Shown here one piece after another: positions 14,658-22,853 of a stretch of DNA of 23,909 nt. The stretch lies in NCBI GenBank assembly GCA_900546635.1, contig URDS01000032.1:1-23909 (forward strand). Reading direction: 5' to 3'. Both the position numbers and the translations under genes were made by a program. This DNA is from an uncultured Eubacteriales bacterium (GTDB lineage: Bacteria > Bacillota > Clostridia > Oscillospirales > CAG-272). The notes below the pieces were generated by a model. It saw only the letters and a list, made by a program, of their open reading frames with translations. It did not search any database and had not been told where the DNA came from. Position 1 is the stretch's first letter. Every line of letters begins with the position of its first letter.

Positions 14658-14677
14658 TGTAAGGAGGGTAACAGATT

Positions 14678-15217
14678 ATGTCAAGAATTGGTAGAATGCC
14701 CATTCCTGTTCCCGCCGGCGTTACGGTTACGATAGGCGAGGGCAACGCAGTGGAAGTCAAGGGACCCAAGGGAACGCTGAAGCAGTCGTTTTCACCCTGC
14801 CTGGAGATCAAGCAGGAGGGCGGCGAGGTTTTGGTAACCCGTGCTTCCGATGACAAAGAGATCAGAGCATTGCACGGTTTGACCCGTGCGGTCATTCAAA
14901 ACATGGTGACCGGCGTAACAAGCGGTTTTTCCAAGAAGCTTGAGATTAACGGCGTTGGTTATAAAGTAGAAAAGGCCGGCAAGAAAATGACGCTCAGCCT
15001 CGGCTACTCGCATCCCGTTTATTTTGAGGAGACCGACGGCATTACATTTGACGTGCCGGATGCCAACACGATTATTGTCAGCGGCATTGACAAGCAGGCA
15101 GTCGGTCAGATCGCGGCGCAGATCCGCGAAAAGAGACCGCCTGAGCCGTATCTCGGCAAGGGAATCAAGTATTCCGACGAGAGGATTCGCCGTAAAGCCG
15201 GAAAAACCGGTAAATAA
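14678..15217 (+). CDS. rplF: 50S ribosomal protein L6
   Basis: The protein has 179 residues with two tandem domains of the same fold. L6 lies near the factor-binding GTPase centre. It starts SRIGRMPIPVPAGV and ends with the conserved rRNA-binding segment RPPEPYLGKGIKYSDERI. AAGGAGG precedes the ATG. Confidence 0.98.
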   Translation: MSRIGRMPIPVPAGVTVTIGEGNAVEVKGPKGTLKQSFSPCLEIKQEGGEVLVTRASDDKEIRALHGLTRAVIQNMVTGVTSGFSKKLEINGVGYKVEKAGKKMTLSLGYSHPVYFEETDGITFDVPDANTIIVSGIDKQAVGQIAAQIREKRPPEPYLGKGIKYSDERIRRKAGKTGK

Positions 15218-15235
15218 TGAAAGGAGTGGACACAG

Positions 15236-15595
15236 ATGGTTTCCAAGCAGGATAAAAACGCGCAGCGTCTCAAGAGACATAAGAGAGTTCGTGCGAAAAT
15301 TTCCGGAACGGCTGAGACGCCCCGTCTTTGCGTTTATCGTTCCAATGCGAATATTTCCGCACAAATTATCGATGATGACAAGGGCGTGACCCTCGTATCC
15401 GCTTCCAGCCTTGAAAAAGATTTCAAGGGACACGGCGGAAACAAGGAGTCGGCAAAAGAAGTTGGCAAAATGATCGCGGAGCGCGCGATCGCAAAGGGCA
15501 TTTCCGCAGTCGTGTTTGACCGCGGTGGCTACCTTTATCACGGACGCGTATCGGAACTGGCTTCGGGTGCCCGCGAGGGCGGACTGAAGTTCTGA
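15236..15595 (+). CDS. rplR: 50S ribosomal protein L18
   Basis: The protein has 119 residues. L18 binds 5S rRNA with L5. It has the basic N-terminus KRHKRVRAKISGTAETPRL, the YRSNANISAQIIDD strand and the C-terminal FDRGGYLYHGRV followed by LASGAREGGLKF. AAGGAG lies upstream of the ATG. Confidence 0.98.
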   Translation: MVSKQDKNAQRLKRHKRVRAKISGTAETPRLCVYRSNANISAQIIDDDKGVTLVSASSLEKDFKGHGGNKESAKEVGKMIAERAIAKGISAVVFDRGGYLYHGRVSELASGAREGGLKF

Positions 15596-15653
15596 GTCCG
15601 GTTTATACGCTGTTTGAAATTCGATTTCATACAAAATCTAAAGGAGAAAAAAC

Positions 15654-16163
15654 ATGGCTTATAACAGAAACGAGTCTTCCAGGGATTCGGAATACAGCGA
15701 AAGCCTGGTAGCACTCAACCGTGTTTCCAAAACCGTAAAAGGCGGTCGTATCGCTCGTTTTACCGCGATCATGGTCGTGGGTGACAAAAACGGCAAGGTC
15801 GGCTATGGCCTTGGAAAGGCGGCGGAGGTTCCGGACGCGATCCGCAAAGGAATCGAGGACGCCAAAAAGAATATGATTACCGTATCCCGCAAGGGTTCGA
15901 CGATCCCGCATGAGATCATCGGCGAGTTCGGCGCCGGCAGAGTTCTGCTCAAGCCCGCCGCGCCCGGTACCGGTATCATCGCGGGCGGCGCCGTACGTAT
16001 CGTACTTGAGCTTGCAGGCATCAAGAACATTCGTGCGAAGTGCCTCCGCTCCAACAATCCCACCAATGTCGTCAAAGCGACTTTCGAGGGTCTGAAAGCA
16101 CTCAGAACGGCTGAGCAGGTTGCTGCGATCCGCGATAAGAGCGTTGACGACGTCAGGGCATAA
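15654..16163 (+). CDS. rpsE: 30S ribosomal protein S5
   Basis: The protein has 169 residues. S5 acts in decoding fidelity and mRNA unwinding. It has a double-stranded RNA-binding-like N-domain with the VGDKNGKVGYGLGKA loop, in which spectinomycin-resistance changes occur in other species, and a C-domain with AAPGTGIIAGGAVRIVLELA. The spectinomycin loop looks wild type. AAAGGAG precedes the ATG. Confidence 0.98.
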   Translation: MAYNRNESSRDSEYSESLVALNRVSKTVKGGRIARFTAIMVVGDKNGKVGYGLGKAAEVPDAIRKGIEDAKKNMITVSRKGSTIPHEIIGEFGAGRVLLKPAAPGTGIIAGGAVRIVLELAGIKNIRAKCLRSNNPTNVVKATFEGLKALRTAEQVAAIRDKSVDDVRA

Positions 16164-16175
16164 GGAGGCGCAGCT

Positions 16176-16355
16176 ATGGAAAAGGTTAGAGTTGTACTGG
16201 CAAAAAGCCTGATCGGCGCGAAGCCGAACCAGAAAGCGACTGCGAAATCGCTCGGACTCAATAAGATCGGAGACAGCATTGTTCACGACAACAATGCGGT
16301 TCTTGACGGCAAGGTAAAGGTAATCTCCCACCTTGTTAAGATTGAGACTGTTTAA
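16176..16355 (+). CDS. rpmD: 50S ribosomal protein L30
   Basis: The protein has 59 residues. It reads MEKVRVVLAKSLIGAKPNQK, then TAKSLGLNKIGDSIVHDNN, and ends SHLVKIETV, the complete L30 fold. AAGGAGG lies 8 nt before the ATG and 12 nt separate it from rpsE. L30 is a small protein on the 50S surface that some bacteria lack; here it is intact. A 7-bp hairpin (16356-16375) without T tract follows it. Confidence 0.96.
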   Translation: MEKVRVVLAKSLIGAKPNQKATAKSLGLNKIGDSIVHDNNAVLDGKVKVISHLVKIETV

Positions 16356-16413
16356 GTTTTATAGAAATATAAAACGAAAATGAGACGTTAAATCCAACAA
16401 AGGAGGAACATTC

Positions 16414-16854
16414 ATGAAGCTTCATGAACTTTCACCGGCTCCCGGCTCAACGACGCCCGCATGGCGCAAGGGCAGAGGACCCGGTTCCGGAAACGGCAAA
16501 ACCGCCGGCAAAGGCCACAAAGGCCAGAATGCCCGTTCGGGCGGCGGCGTGCGTCCCGGTTTTGAGGGCGGTCAGCTTCCGCTGTACAGAAAGCTTCCGA
16601 AGAGAGGCTTTTACAATAGATTCGCGAAAGAGTACTCTGTTGTAAACGTGGAGGCGCTGAACCGTTACCAGGACGGCGATACGGTTGACCTTGCAGCACT
16701 TGTAGAGGCGGGCGTTGTAAGCCAGCCGAAAGAGGCGCTCAAAGTATTGGGCAAAGGAGAACTTGCCAAAAAAATCACTGTGAAAGCAGCAGTCTTTTCG
16801 GCGAGTGCCAAAGAAAAGATAGAAGCAGCAGGTGGAAAGATCGAGGTGGTATAA
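16414..16854 (+). CDS. rplO: 50S ribosomal protein L15
   Basis: The protein has 146 residues. L15 is a late assembly protein of the 50S subunit. It has the typical Gly/Arg/Lys-rich extended N-terminus (GRGPGSGNGKTAGKGHKGQ), the FEGGQLPLYRKLPKRGF segment and a globular C-terminal domain. AAGGAGG lies 6 nt before the ATG. Its TAA is directly followed by the secY ATG. Confidence 0.98.
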   Translation: MKLHELSPAPGSTTPAWRKGRGPGSGNGKTAGKGHKGQNARSGGGVRPGFEGGQLPLYRKLPKRGFYNRFAKEYSVVNVEALNRYQDGDTVDLAALVEAGVVSQPKEALKVLGKGELAKKITVKAAVFSASAKEKIEAAGGKIEVV

Positions 16855-18177
16855 ATGTTTCAGACATTTAAGAACGCATTCAAGATCCCAGAGCTGAGAA
16901 ATAAGCTTCTGTTCACGTTGTTTATTATTCTGCTCTACCGCATAGGCGTTGCGATTCCGGTGCCGTATGTTGATTCCAACATCATGGCCTATACAATCCA
17001 GGCAAACGCGGGTACGATTTTCGATTACTTCAATATCCTGTCGGGATCCGCGTTCGCTCAAGCGACGCTCTTTGCGCTTGGCGTGTCACCTTATATTACC
17101 TCGTCCATTGTGATTCAGCTTCTGACCATTGCCGTTCCCGCACTGGAGAGACTCTCCAAAGAGGGCGAGGAGGGCAAGAAAAAGCTCAATGTCATTACGC
17201 GTTATGTGACGGTTGCCCTTGCGCTTATCACCAGCTTCGGATATTATATGCTGATGAAAAACTACGGCATCCTGACCAATACCGGCTGGTTCAGCGCGTT
17301 GGTCATCATCGCCTGCTATTGCGCGGGCGCGGCGCTTGTTATGTGGCTGGCGGAAAAGATCAATGAGAGCGGCATCGGAAACGGTATTTCCATCATCCTC
17401 TTTGCCAACATCATTTCTCGTCTGCCTTCCATGATCGGTTCCATGTGGACCACGGCTTATGGCTGGATGAAAGCCGGCGGTATCGGGATTCTTTGGGGCG
17501 TGCTTTTTCTTCTTGCCGTTATCGCGTTTACGGTTGCGCTGGTCGGCGTTGTCGTTTTCCTCACGGAGAGCGAGCGCAAAATTCCCGTGCAGTATGCAAA
17601 ACGTGTGGTCGGCAGAAAGATGTATGGCGGTCAAAGCTCGGTGCTTCCGATTAAGCTGAATATGACGGGCGTAATGCCGATCATCTTTGCAAGCTCAATC
17701 TGTTCGCTTCCCGCGACCATTTTGATGTTTATCAAGGAACCGACTACGGCGGGCTTCGGCAAGAGCTTCTATAACGGTGTTAAAAATATTTTTGACACCA
17801 CTTCACCGGTTTATATCATCATTTACTTCATTTTGATTATCGCTTTTGCGTATTTTTATATTGCAATTTCGTTCAATCCGGTTGAGGTAGCCAATAATCT
17901 CAAGAAAAACGGCGGCTTTATTCCGGGTATTCGCCCCGGCAAGCCCACATCTGATTATATTTCCAAGATTTTGTCTAAAATTACGCTTATCGGCGCCATT
18001 TTCCTTGGCGTGATCGCAATCTTTCCGATGATTCTGAATGTGATTTCCAGCGAGACGTTTGCCGGTATTGCATTCGGCGGATCTTCGCTTCTGATTGTGG
18101 TCGGCGTTGCAATGGAAACTTCAAGAGAGATCGAGGCGCAGATGACGATGCGGCATTACAAGGGATTCCTTGAATGA
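16855..18177 (+). CDS. secY: Protein translocase subunit SecY
   Basis: The protein has 440 residues. It is the channel of the SecYEG translocon in the cytoplasmic membrane and exports unfolded proteins with SecA or co-translationally. About ten membrane segments are visible. The N-terminal signature LLYRIGVAIPVPYVD and the loop GIGNGISIILFANI (about 177-190) are diagnostic. The large cytoplasmic loop holds SERKIPVQYAKR, and the last loop has NNLKKNGGFIPGIRPGKPT. It starts right at the rplO stop (TAAATG), and GAGGTGG within the end of rplO serves as the ribosome binding site, so the two are tightly coupled. Confidence 0.98.
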   Translation: MFQTFKNAFKIPELRNKLLFTLFIILLYRIGVAIPVPYVDSNIMAYTIQANAGTIFDYFNILSGSAFAQATLFALGVSPYITSSIVIQLLTIAVPALERLSKEGEEGKKKLNVITRYVTVALALITSFGYYMLMKNYGILTNTGWFSALVIIACYCAGAALVMWLAEKINESGIGNGISIILFANIISRLPSMIGSMWTTAYGWMKAGGIGILWGVLFLLAVIAFTVALVGVVVFLTESERKIPVQYAKRVVGRKMYGGQSSVLPIKLNMTGVMPIIFASSICSLPATILMFIKEPTTAGFGKSFYNGVKNIFDTTSPVYIIIYFILIIAFAYFYIAISFNPVEVANNLKKNGGFIPGIRPGKPTSDYISKILSKITLIGAIFLGVIAIFPMILNVISSETFAGIAFGGSSLLIVVGVAMETSREIEAQMTMRHYKGFLE

Positions 18178-18205
18178 TTTCGGCAAAGTTAGCAGAGGTA
18201 TAAGC

Positions 18206-18838
18206 ATGAAAATCATATTTTTAGGCGCGCCCGGCGCGGGAAAAGGTACGCAGGCAGAGATTGTGTCGGACAGACTCGGAATCCCTACGATTTCGACCGG
18301 TGCGATCATTCGCAAAGCTTTGAGCGAGGGCACGGAGATGGGATTGGCCGCTAAGGCGTACACCGAGGCGGGCAAACTGGTTCCGGATGATATTGTGATC
18401 GGCATTATCCGTGAGCGTCTGGCGGAACCGGATTGTCAAAAAGGCTTTATCCTGGACGGTTTTCCGAGAACGATTGCGCAGGCTGAGGCGCTTGATAAAA
18501 TGGGCATTGAAATTGATTTGGTGCTCAATATCAATGTGGCCGATGATGTGATTGTGGAGCGCATGAGCGGACGGCGCGTATGCCCTGCCTGCGGCGCAAC
18601 CTATCATGTTCGTTTTAATCCCTCTGAAAAGGGAGAGGCCTGCGGGCACTGCGGTGAAAAGCTGTCTGTTCGTAAAGATGATTGCCCGGAGGTCGTTCGC
18701 AAACGCCTTACGGTTTATCACACCGAGACGGAACCGCTTGAAGCCTATTATCAGCGCAAAGGAATTTTGAAAACGGTTGAGGGGCAGGAGCGCCTGGAGG
18801 ATACGACGGCACTGACGCTGAAAGCCATCGGGGTGTGA
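18206..18838 (+). CDS. adk: Adenylate kinase
   Basis: The protein has 210 residues. It interconverts ATP and AMP with two ADP in the cytoplasm. P-loop GAPGAGKGT (7-15), AMP-binding and catalytic LDGFPRT (83-89), and a long LID with four cysteines C126/C129 and C146/C149, the zinc-binding form common in Gram-positives. The ATG was chosen because GAGGT lies 7 nt before it and the beta strand before the P-loop starts there; an upstream ATG at 18170 overlaps secY and would add an unconserved N-terminus. It is followed by map with almost no gap. Confidence 0.97.
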   Translation: MKIIFLGAPGAGKGTQAEIVSDRLGIPTISTGAIIRKALSEGTEMGLAAKAYTEAGKLVPDDIVIGIIRERLAEPDCQKGFILDGFPRTIAQAEALDKMGIEIDLVLNINVADDVIVERMSGRRVCPACGATYHVRFNPSEKGEACGHCGEKLSVRKDDCPEVVRKRLTVYHTETEPLEAYYQRKGILKTVEGQERLEDTTALTLKAIGV

Positions 18839-18840
18839 CC

Positions 18841-19593
18841 ATGATTCAACTCAAGAATGCTGCGCAGATCGAACAGATGAAGCGCGCGGGCAGAATTACC
18901 GGCGAGGCGCTGCTGGTTGCACAGGAGCATGTGCGTCCCGGCGTCTCGACCTGGGAGTTGGATCGTGTGATTCACGATTATATTGTGAAGTGCGGTGCGT
19001 CCCCCTCTTTCCTCGGCTATTCCGGATTTCCCGGGAGCGCCTGTATCAGCATCAATGATGAAGTGATCCACGGAATCCCCTCCAAAAAGCGTGTTTTGGA
19101 GGAAGGGGACATTGTTAAAATTGATGTTGGGGCGTTTATCGGCGGATTTCACGGGGACAGTGCCCGCACTTTCCCCGTCGGCAGCGTAAGCGAAAACGCG
19201 CGGCGGCTGATTGAAGCGACGAAAGAAAGCTTCTATCGCGGGCTTTCGCAGACGCTGGTCGGATACAGGATTGGTGACATCGGTGCGGCTGTCGATGCCT
19301 GTGCGCGTGAAAACGGGTACAGCGTCGTCCGCAGATATGTCGGTCACGGCGTAGGACACGAACTGCATGAAGCGCCGGAGGTGCCGAATTTCGGTACACC
19401 CGGCAGGGGTGCGCGGCTTTACGCCGGTATGGTGATTGCGATTGAGCCGATGGTCAATGAGGGCGTATGTGATGTGCGCGAACTGGCAGACGGCTGGACG
19501 GTAAAAACGGCGGACGGCAAGCTGTCGGCGCACTATGAGCATACAGTCGCTATTCTGGACGACGGTCCGGTGCTGCTTACAGATGTAAAATGA
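18841..19593 (+). CDS. map: Type I methionine aminopeptidase
   Basis: The protein has 250 residues. It removes the initiator methionine from new proteins. All five metal ligands are present: D95 (IVKIDVGAF), D106 (HGDSARTF), H169 (VGHGVGHELHEAP), E202 (AIEPMVNEG) and E233 (YEHTVAI), and the second catalytic histidine is H176. No N-terminal zinc finger or SH3 extension. The ATG lies 2 nt after the adk stop; a weak GGGGTG lies 5 nt before it. A GTG six bases upstream is possible. The stop overlaps the next start in ATGA. Confidence 0.97.
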   Translation: MIQLKNAAQIEQMKRAGRITGEALLVAQEHVRPGVSTWELDRVIHDYIVKCGASPSFLGYSGFPGSACISINDEVIHGIPSKKRVLEEGDIVKIDVGAFIGGFHGDSARTFPVGSVSENARRLIEATKESFYRGLSQTLVGYRIGDIGAAVDACARENGYSVVRRYVGHGVGHELHEAPEVPNFGTPGRGARLYAGMVIAIEPMVNEGVCDVRELADGWTVKTADGKLSAHYEHTVAILDDGPVLLTDVK

Positions 19594-19865
19594 AGGACAA
19601 TTGTATAGGACTGCTCGCATATTCCAAGTGCGGCAGGGATAAAAAAAGGCTGTTCTGCGTGGTCGGCGTGCTGGACGAGGATTTCGTGTTGATTGCCGAC
19701 GGCAGACTCAGGCGTATCGAAAAGCCGAAGAAAAAACGGCTGAAGCATTTGTCCTTTACAGATGTGGAACCGCTTGCGATTCCGCTCAGTAACAACGGAC
19801 TGTATAAACGCATATCAGAGTATGAATTTGCGGTGAACAGGAGGGATTATTCTGCCGAAAGATGA
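19590..19865 (+). CDS. KOW-domain RNA-binding protein (L14e-like)
   Basis: The protein has 91 residues and is basic in the middle (EKPKKKRLKHL). The N-terminal half, GLLAYSKCGRDKKRLFCVVG followed by DEDFVLIADGRLRRIEKPK, matches the small KOW proteins related to eukaryotic L14e that Clostridia carry between map and infA. It probably binds RNA and may act on the ribosome; the exact function is unknown to me. It overlaps map by 4 nt, and its end overlaps the likely N-terminal codons of infA. Confidence 0.85.
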   Translation: MKDNCIGLLAYSKCGRDKKRLFCVVGVLDEDFVLIADGRLRRIEKPKKKRLKHLSFTDVEPLAIPLSNNGLYKRISEYEFAVNRRDYSAER

Positions 19866-20070
19866 TGTTATGGAGTTTGAGGGGGTCGTTGTGGAAGCGC
19901 TTCCGAATGCCAATTTCAAGGTAAAGCTTCCGAACGGACATATCGTCAACGCACATATCTCAGGAAAACTCCGGATGAATTATATCAGAATATTGCCCGG
20001 TGACAGGGTGACCATCGAGGTATCCGTATACGACCTGACCAAGGGACGTATCACCTGGCGCATGAAATAA
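19852..20070 (+). CDS. infA: Translation initiation factor IF-1, probable non-AUG start
   Basis: IF1 is an OB-fold protein that blocks the A site during initiation. From the CTG at 19852 it has 72 residues: PKDDVMEFEGVVVEALPNAN, later HISGKLRMNYIRILPGDRV, and VYDLTKGRITWRMK at the end, a complete IF1. AGGAGG (19840-19845) lies 6 nt before this CTG. The frame is closed by TGA at 19834-19836, and between it and the ATG at 19870 the only near-start codons are ATT (19846, 19849) and CTG. Starting at the ATG (19870) gives 66 residues without the usual x-K-D/E-D-x N-terminus and without a good ribosome binding site. Gene identity is certain; the start is not. Confidence 0.9.
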   Translation: MPKDDVMEFEGVVVEALPNANFKVKLPNGHIVNAHISGKLRMNYIRILPGDRVTIEVSVYDLTKGRITWRMK

Positions 20071-20098
20071 CCAAACCATTATGAAAGGAAGATAAACA

Positions 20099-20212
20099 AT
20101 GAAAGTTAAGCCTTCCGTCAAGAAGATCTGCGAGAAATGCAAGATCGTCAGGAGAAAAGGTAAAGTAATGGTTATTTGCGAAAATCCCAAGCATAAACAA
20201 AAGCAGGGCTGA
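20099..20212 (+). CDS. rpmJ: 50S ribosomal protein L36
   Basis: The protein has 37 residues, the full size of this smallest ribosomal protein. It is the zinc-binding form with C11, C14, C27 and H32 (MKVKPSVKKICEKCKIVRRK, then ICENPKHKQKQG). GAAAGGAAG lies upstream. The position between infA and rpsM is the standard one. Confidence 0.97.
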   Translation: MKVKPSVKKICEKCKIVRRKGKVMVICENPKHKQKQG

Positions 20213-20275
20213 GCAAATCCCATTATACCAGAGAACTGTTTATGACAGAAACCAAAGAAAGGGTGGATTACACAA

Positions 20276-20644
20276 ATGGCTCGTATAGCTGGTGTTGATA
20301 TTCCAAATCAAAAGCGTGTGGAGATCGCGCTGACATACATCTACGGCATCGGTCAGAAAAGCGCGCAGGATATCCTGGCAAAAACCGGTATCAATCCCGA
20401 CACCCGCGCAAAAGACCTCAGTGAAGCGGATGTAGCAAAACTCCGCGATGAGATTGAGGCGCATTACACCGTTGAGGGCGATCTTCGCCGCAACGTTGCG
20501 CTCAACATCAAAAACATGGTAGAAATCAACTGCTACCGGGGCATTCGTCACAGAAAGGGCTTGCCTGTAAGAGGCCAGCGCACCAAGACGAACGCCAGAA
20601 CGCGCAAAGGTCCCGCAAAGACCATCGCCAATAAGAAGAAGTAA
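20276..20644 (+). CDS. rpsM: 30S ribosomal protein S13
   Basis: The protein has 122 residues. S13 forms bridges from the 30S head to the 50S subunit and contacts the P-site tRNA through its basic tail. ARIAGVDIPNQKRVEIALTY at the start, the helix-hairpin-helix GIGQKSAQDIL, and RGIRHRKGLPVRGQRTKTNA near the end are all conserved. GAAAGGG lies upstream of the ATG. It begins the alpha block. Confidence 0.98.
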   Translation: MARIAGVDIPNQKRVEIALTYIYGIGQKSAQDILAKTGINPDTRAKDLSEADVAKLRDEIEAHYTVEGDLRRNVALNIKNMVEINCYRGIRHRKGLPVRGQRTKTNARTRKGPAKTIANKKK

Positions 20645-20662
20645 AGGAGTGACAACATAAAG

Positions 20663-21058
20663 ATGGCTAAGGCAGTAAAAAAGGTTATCAAAAAGCGCCG
20701 CGAGCGTAAAAATGTTGAAAAAGGCGCCGCACATATTCAGTCGACCTTTAACAACACCATCATTACGATTACCGATACTGAGGGGAACGCAGTGTCTTGG
20801 GCCTCCGCCGGAGAACTGGGCTTTAAGGGGTCCAGAAAGTCAACTCCTTTTGCCGCTCAGACCGCAGCGGAGCAGGCCGGAAAAATTGCAGTGGATCACG
20901 GTATGAAAACCGTAGAAGTGTATGTTAAGGGCCCCGGTTCGGGACGTGAATCGGCGATCCGTGCGCTTCAGACAGTCGGTCTCGACATCACGATGATCAA
21001 AGATGTTACGCCGATCCCGCACAACGGCTGCCGTCCGCCTAAGCGCAGACGCGTGTAA
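20663..21058 (+). CDS. rpsK: 30S ribosomal protein S11
   Basis: The protein has 131 residues. S11 lines the mRNA exit on the 30S platform. HIQSTFNNTIITITD (about 25-39), VKGPGSGRESAIRALQ and the C-terminal DVTPIPHNGCRPPKRRRV are diagnostic. AAAGGAGTG lies upstream, 13 nt or so before the ATG, a slightly long spacing. Confidence 0.98.
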   Translation: MAKAVKKVIKKRRERKNVEKGAAHIQSTFNNTIITITDTEGNAVSWASAGELGFKGSRKSTPFAAQTAAEQAGKIAVDHGMKTVEVYVKGPGSGRESAIRALQTVGLDITMIKDVTPIPHNGCRPPKRRRV

Positions 21059-21079
21059 TTTTAAAGGAGGTACAACAAA

Positions 21080-21706
21080 ATGGCAAGATATACAGGTCCT
21101 GTTTGCAAACTGTGCCGCAGAGAGGGTGTAAAGCTTTACCTCAAAGGCGAGCGCTGCACTTCCGGCAAATGTGCGATTGATCGCAGAAACAAAGTTCCGG
21201 GACAGCATGGCGACGCACGCAAGAAAATCGGCGAGTATGGTATGCATCTGCGTGAAAAGCAGAAGGCCAGAAGATATTACGGCCTTTTGGAGAAGCAGTT
21301 TAAAAATTATTTTGAGATTGCGGACGCCAAAGAAGGCATGACGGGTGAAAACCTGCTTATTCTTTTGGAAACTCGTCTGGACAATGTTGTTTACAGAATG
21401 GGTATGGCAAGCAGCCGCGCGGAAGCAAGACAGCTTGTACTGCACAACCATTTCAGAATCAACGGCAAAAAGGCGAATATTCCCTCTATCCGTGTTAAGG
21501 CCGGCGATGTAATCACCATCAGTGAGAACAGCACCGACAGCGCAAAGATCAAGGCTCTTCTCGAAGAGGGCGCCGGAAAGCACACGCCGAAGTGGCTGGA
21601 TGTGAATGCGGAAAACGGTACGACGAAAGTTGTGGCGCTTCCTGCAAGAGAGGATATCGACTTCGATATCAATGAACAGCTGATCGTTGAGTTCTATTCC
21701 AAGTAA
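21080..21706 (+). CDS. rpsD: 30S ribosomal protein S4
   Basis: The protein has 208 residues. S4 starts 16S folding and is a translational repressor in E. coli and B. subtilis. It is the zinc-binding form: C9-x2-C12, C26 and C31. The S4 RNA-binding domain covers about residues 95-160 (LETRLDNVVYRMGMASSRAE, then VLHNHFRINGKKANIPS). AAAGGAGG precedes the ATG. Its place inside the alpha block, rather than elsewhere as in Bacillus, fits Clostridia. Confidence 0.98.
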   Translation: MARYTGPVCKLCRREGVKLYLKGERCTSGKCAIDRRNKVPGQHGDARKKIGEYGMHLREKQKARRYYGLLEKQFKNYFEIADAKEGMTGENLLILLETRLDNVVYRMGMASSRAEARQLVLHNHFRINGKKANIPSIRVKAGDVITISENSTDSAKIKALLEEGAGKHTPKWLDVNAENGTTKVVALPAREDIDFDINEQLIVEFYSK

Positions 21707-21837
21707 TACCGCCTCCTGCCCGCATACGGTGTTTCGGAGCGCGGCTCCGGGCATTTGCGCGGCAAAATGCAAAATCTTATCCCCAGCGGGACAACGAAAT
21801 GACAGATTGCATGATTTGATTTCAAGGAGGGTACGAA
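21707..21837 (+). promoter_or_regulatory. Structured rpsD-rpoA spacer
   Basis: This 131-nt gap is the longest in the alpha block. It has two consecutive hairpins: CGGAGC-GCG-GCTCCG (21735-21749) and GCATTT/AAATGC (21751-21756 with 21765-21770). No T tract follows, so they are not obvious terminators. They may adjust rpoA expression or mRNA stability relative to the ribosomal genes. No clear promoter is seen. Confidence 0.45.
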
Positions 21838-22806
21838 ATGATTGAAATAGAAAAGCCCAATATAAATCTTGTTGATATCAGCGAAGACGGCAGCGAGGGT
21901 ACGTTTGTTGTGGAACCCCTTGAGCGGGGTTACGGCACAACGCTCGGAAATTCGCTGCGCAGGGTGCTTCTCAATTCGCTCCCCGGAGTTGCGGTATGCA
22001 GCATAAAAATTGACGGCGTGCTTCATGAGATTTCAACTGTGCAGGGCGTCAAAGAAGACGTGACTGAGATTGTTCTCAACGTGAAAGGCATTGTTGCGAA
22101 ACTCTACAGTGCTGCGCCCAAGACGGTTGTTATTGATGTAACCGGTGCGTGCGAGGTTACGGCCGGAGATATCGCTTCGGATGCGGATATTGAGATTTTG
22201 AATCCGGATCATCATATTGCAACCGTGGTGGAAAATGCACGTTTCTATATGGAACTGACCTTTGATCACGGCAGAGGCTATGTTTCACAGGAGAAAAACA
22301 AGCAGATTTATAACGCTTCGTCACAAACCAGCGCGCCGATCGGTTTGATTTTTACCGATTCCATATTTACGCCCGTATACAAAGTGCAGTATAATGTGGA
22401 GTATACGCGCGTCGGCAATATCACCGATTATGATAAATTGACGCTCAATGTAAAGACGAACGGAACGATTTCTGCGAAAGAAGCGGTTTCTCTGGGCGCC
22501 AAGATACTCAACGAGCATCTCAACTTGTTTGTCGATATGTCAGACGAGGCTAGAAAAGCGGAGATCATGGTCGAGCGCGAAGAGACCAAGAGAGACAGAG
22601 TCCTTGAGATGACCATTGAAGATCTTGACTTGTCCGTGCGCAGCTTTAATTGCCTGAAGCGCGCCGGAATCAATACGGTTGAGGATCTGACCAACCGGAC
22701 TGAGAGTGAAATGATCAAGGTGAAAAATCTCGGAAAGAAATCGCTTGAGGAAGTCATTCATAAGCTTCAGGTACTCGGCCTCGAACTCAAGAGCGAGGAA
22801 GAGTAA
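21838..22806 (+). CDS. rpoA: DNA-directed RNA polymerase subunit alpha
   Basis: The protein has 322 residues. The alpha dimer nucleates RNA polymerase assembly. Residues 1-230 form the N-terminal dimerisation domain (EPLERGYGTTLGNSLRRVLL near 26-45, VLHEISTVQGVKEDV). After a linker, residues 250-315 form the C-terminal domain that binds UP elements and activators (SVRSFNCLKRAGI, TESEMIKVKNLGKKSLEEV). A-tracts upstream of the rpsJ promoter would be a target of this domain. AAGGAGGG lies 6 nt before the ATG. Confidence 0.98.
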   Translation: MIEIEKPNINLVDISEDGSEGTFVVEPLERGYGTTLGNSLRRVLLNSLPGVAVCSIKIDGVLHEISTVQGVKEDVTEIVLNVKGIVAKLYSAAPKTVVIDVTGACEVTAGDIASDADIEILNPDHHIATVVENARFYMELTFDHGRGYVSQEKNKQIYNASSQTSAPIGLIFTDSIFTPVYKVQYNVEYTRVGNITDYDKLTLNVKTNGTISAKEAVSLGAKILNEHLNLFVDMSDEARKAEIMVEREETKRDRVLEMTIEDLDLSVRSFNCLKRAGINTVEDLTNRTESEMIKVKNLGKKSLEEVIHKLQVLGLELKSEEE

Positions 22807-22853
22807 ACAAAGGCGCATCCTGCGCACAAATACGATAAGGAGGGAATTTTACA

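Noticed and set aside
16356..16375. Terminator after rpmD
   Set aside because: GTTTTAT/ATAAAAC is a 7-bp AT-rich hairpin without a T tract, and rplO follows closely with a strong ribosome binding site; it is too weak to call.
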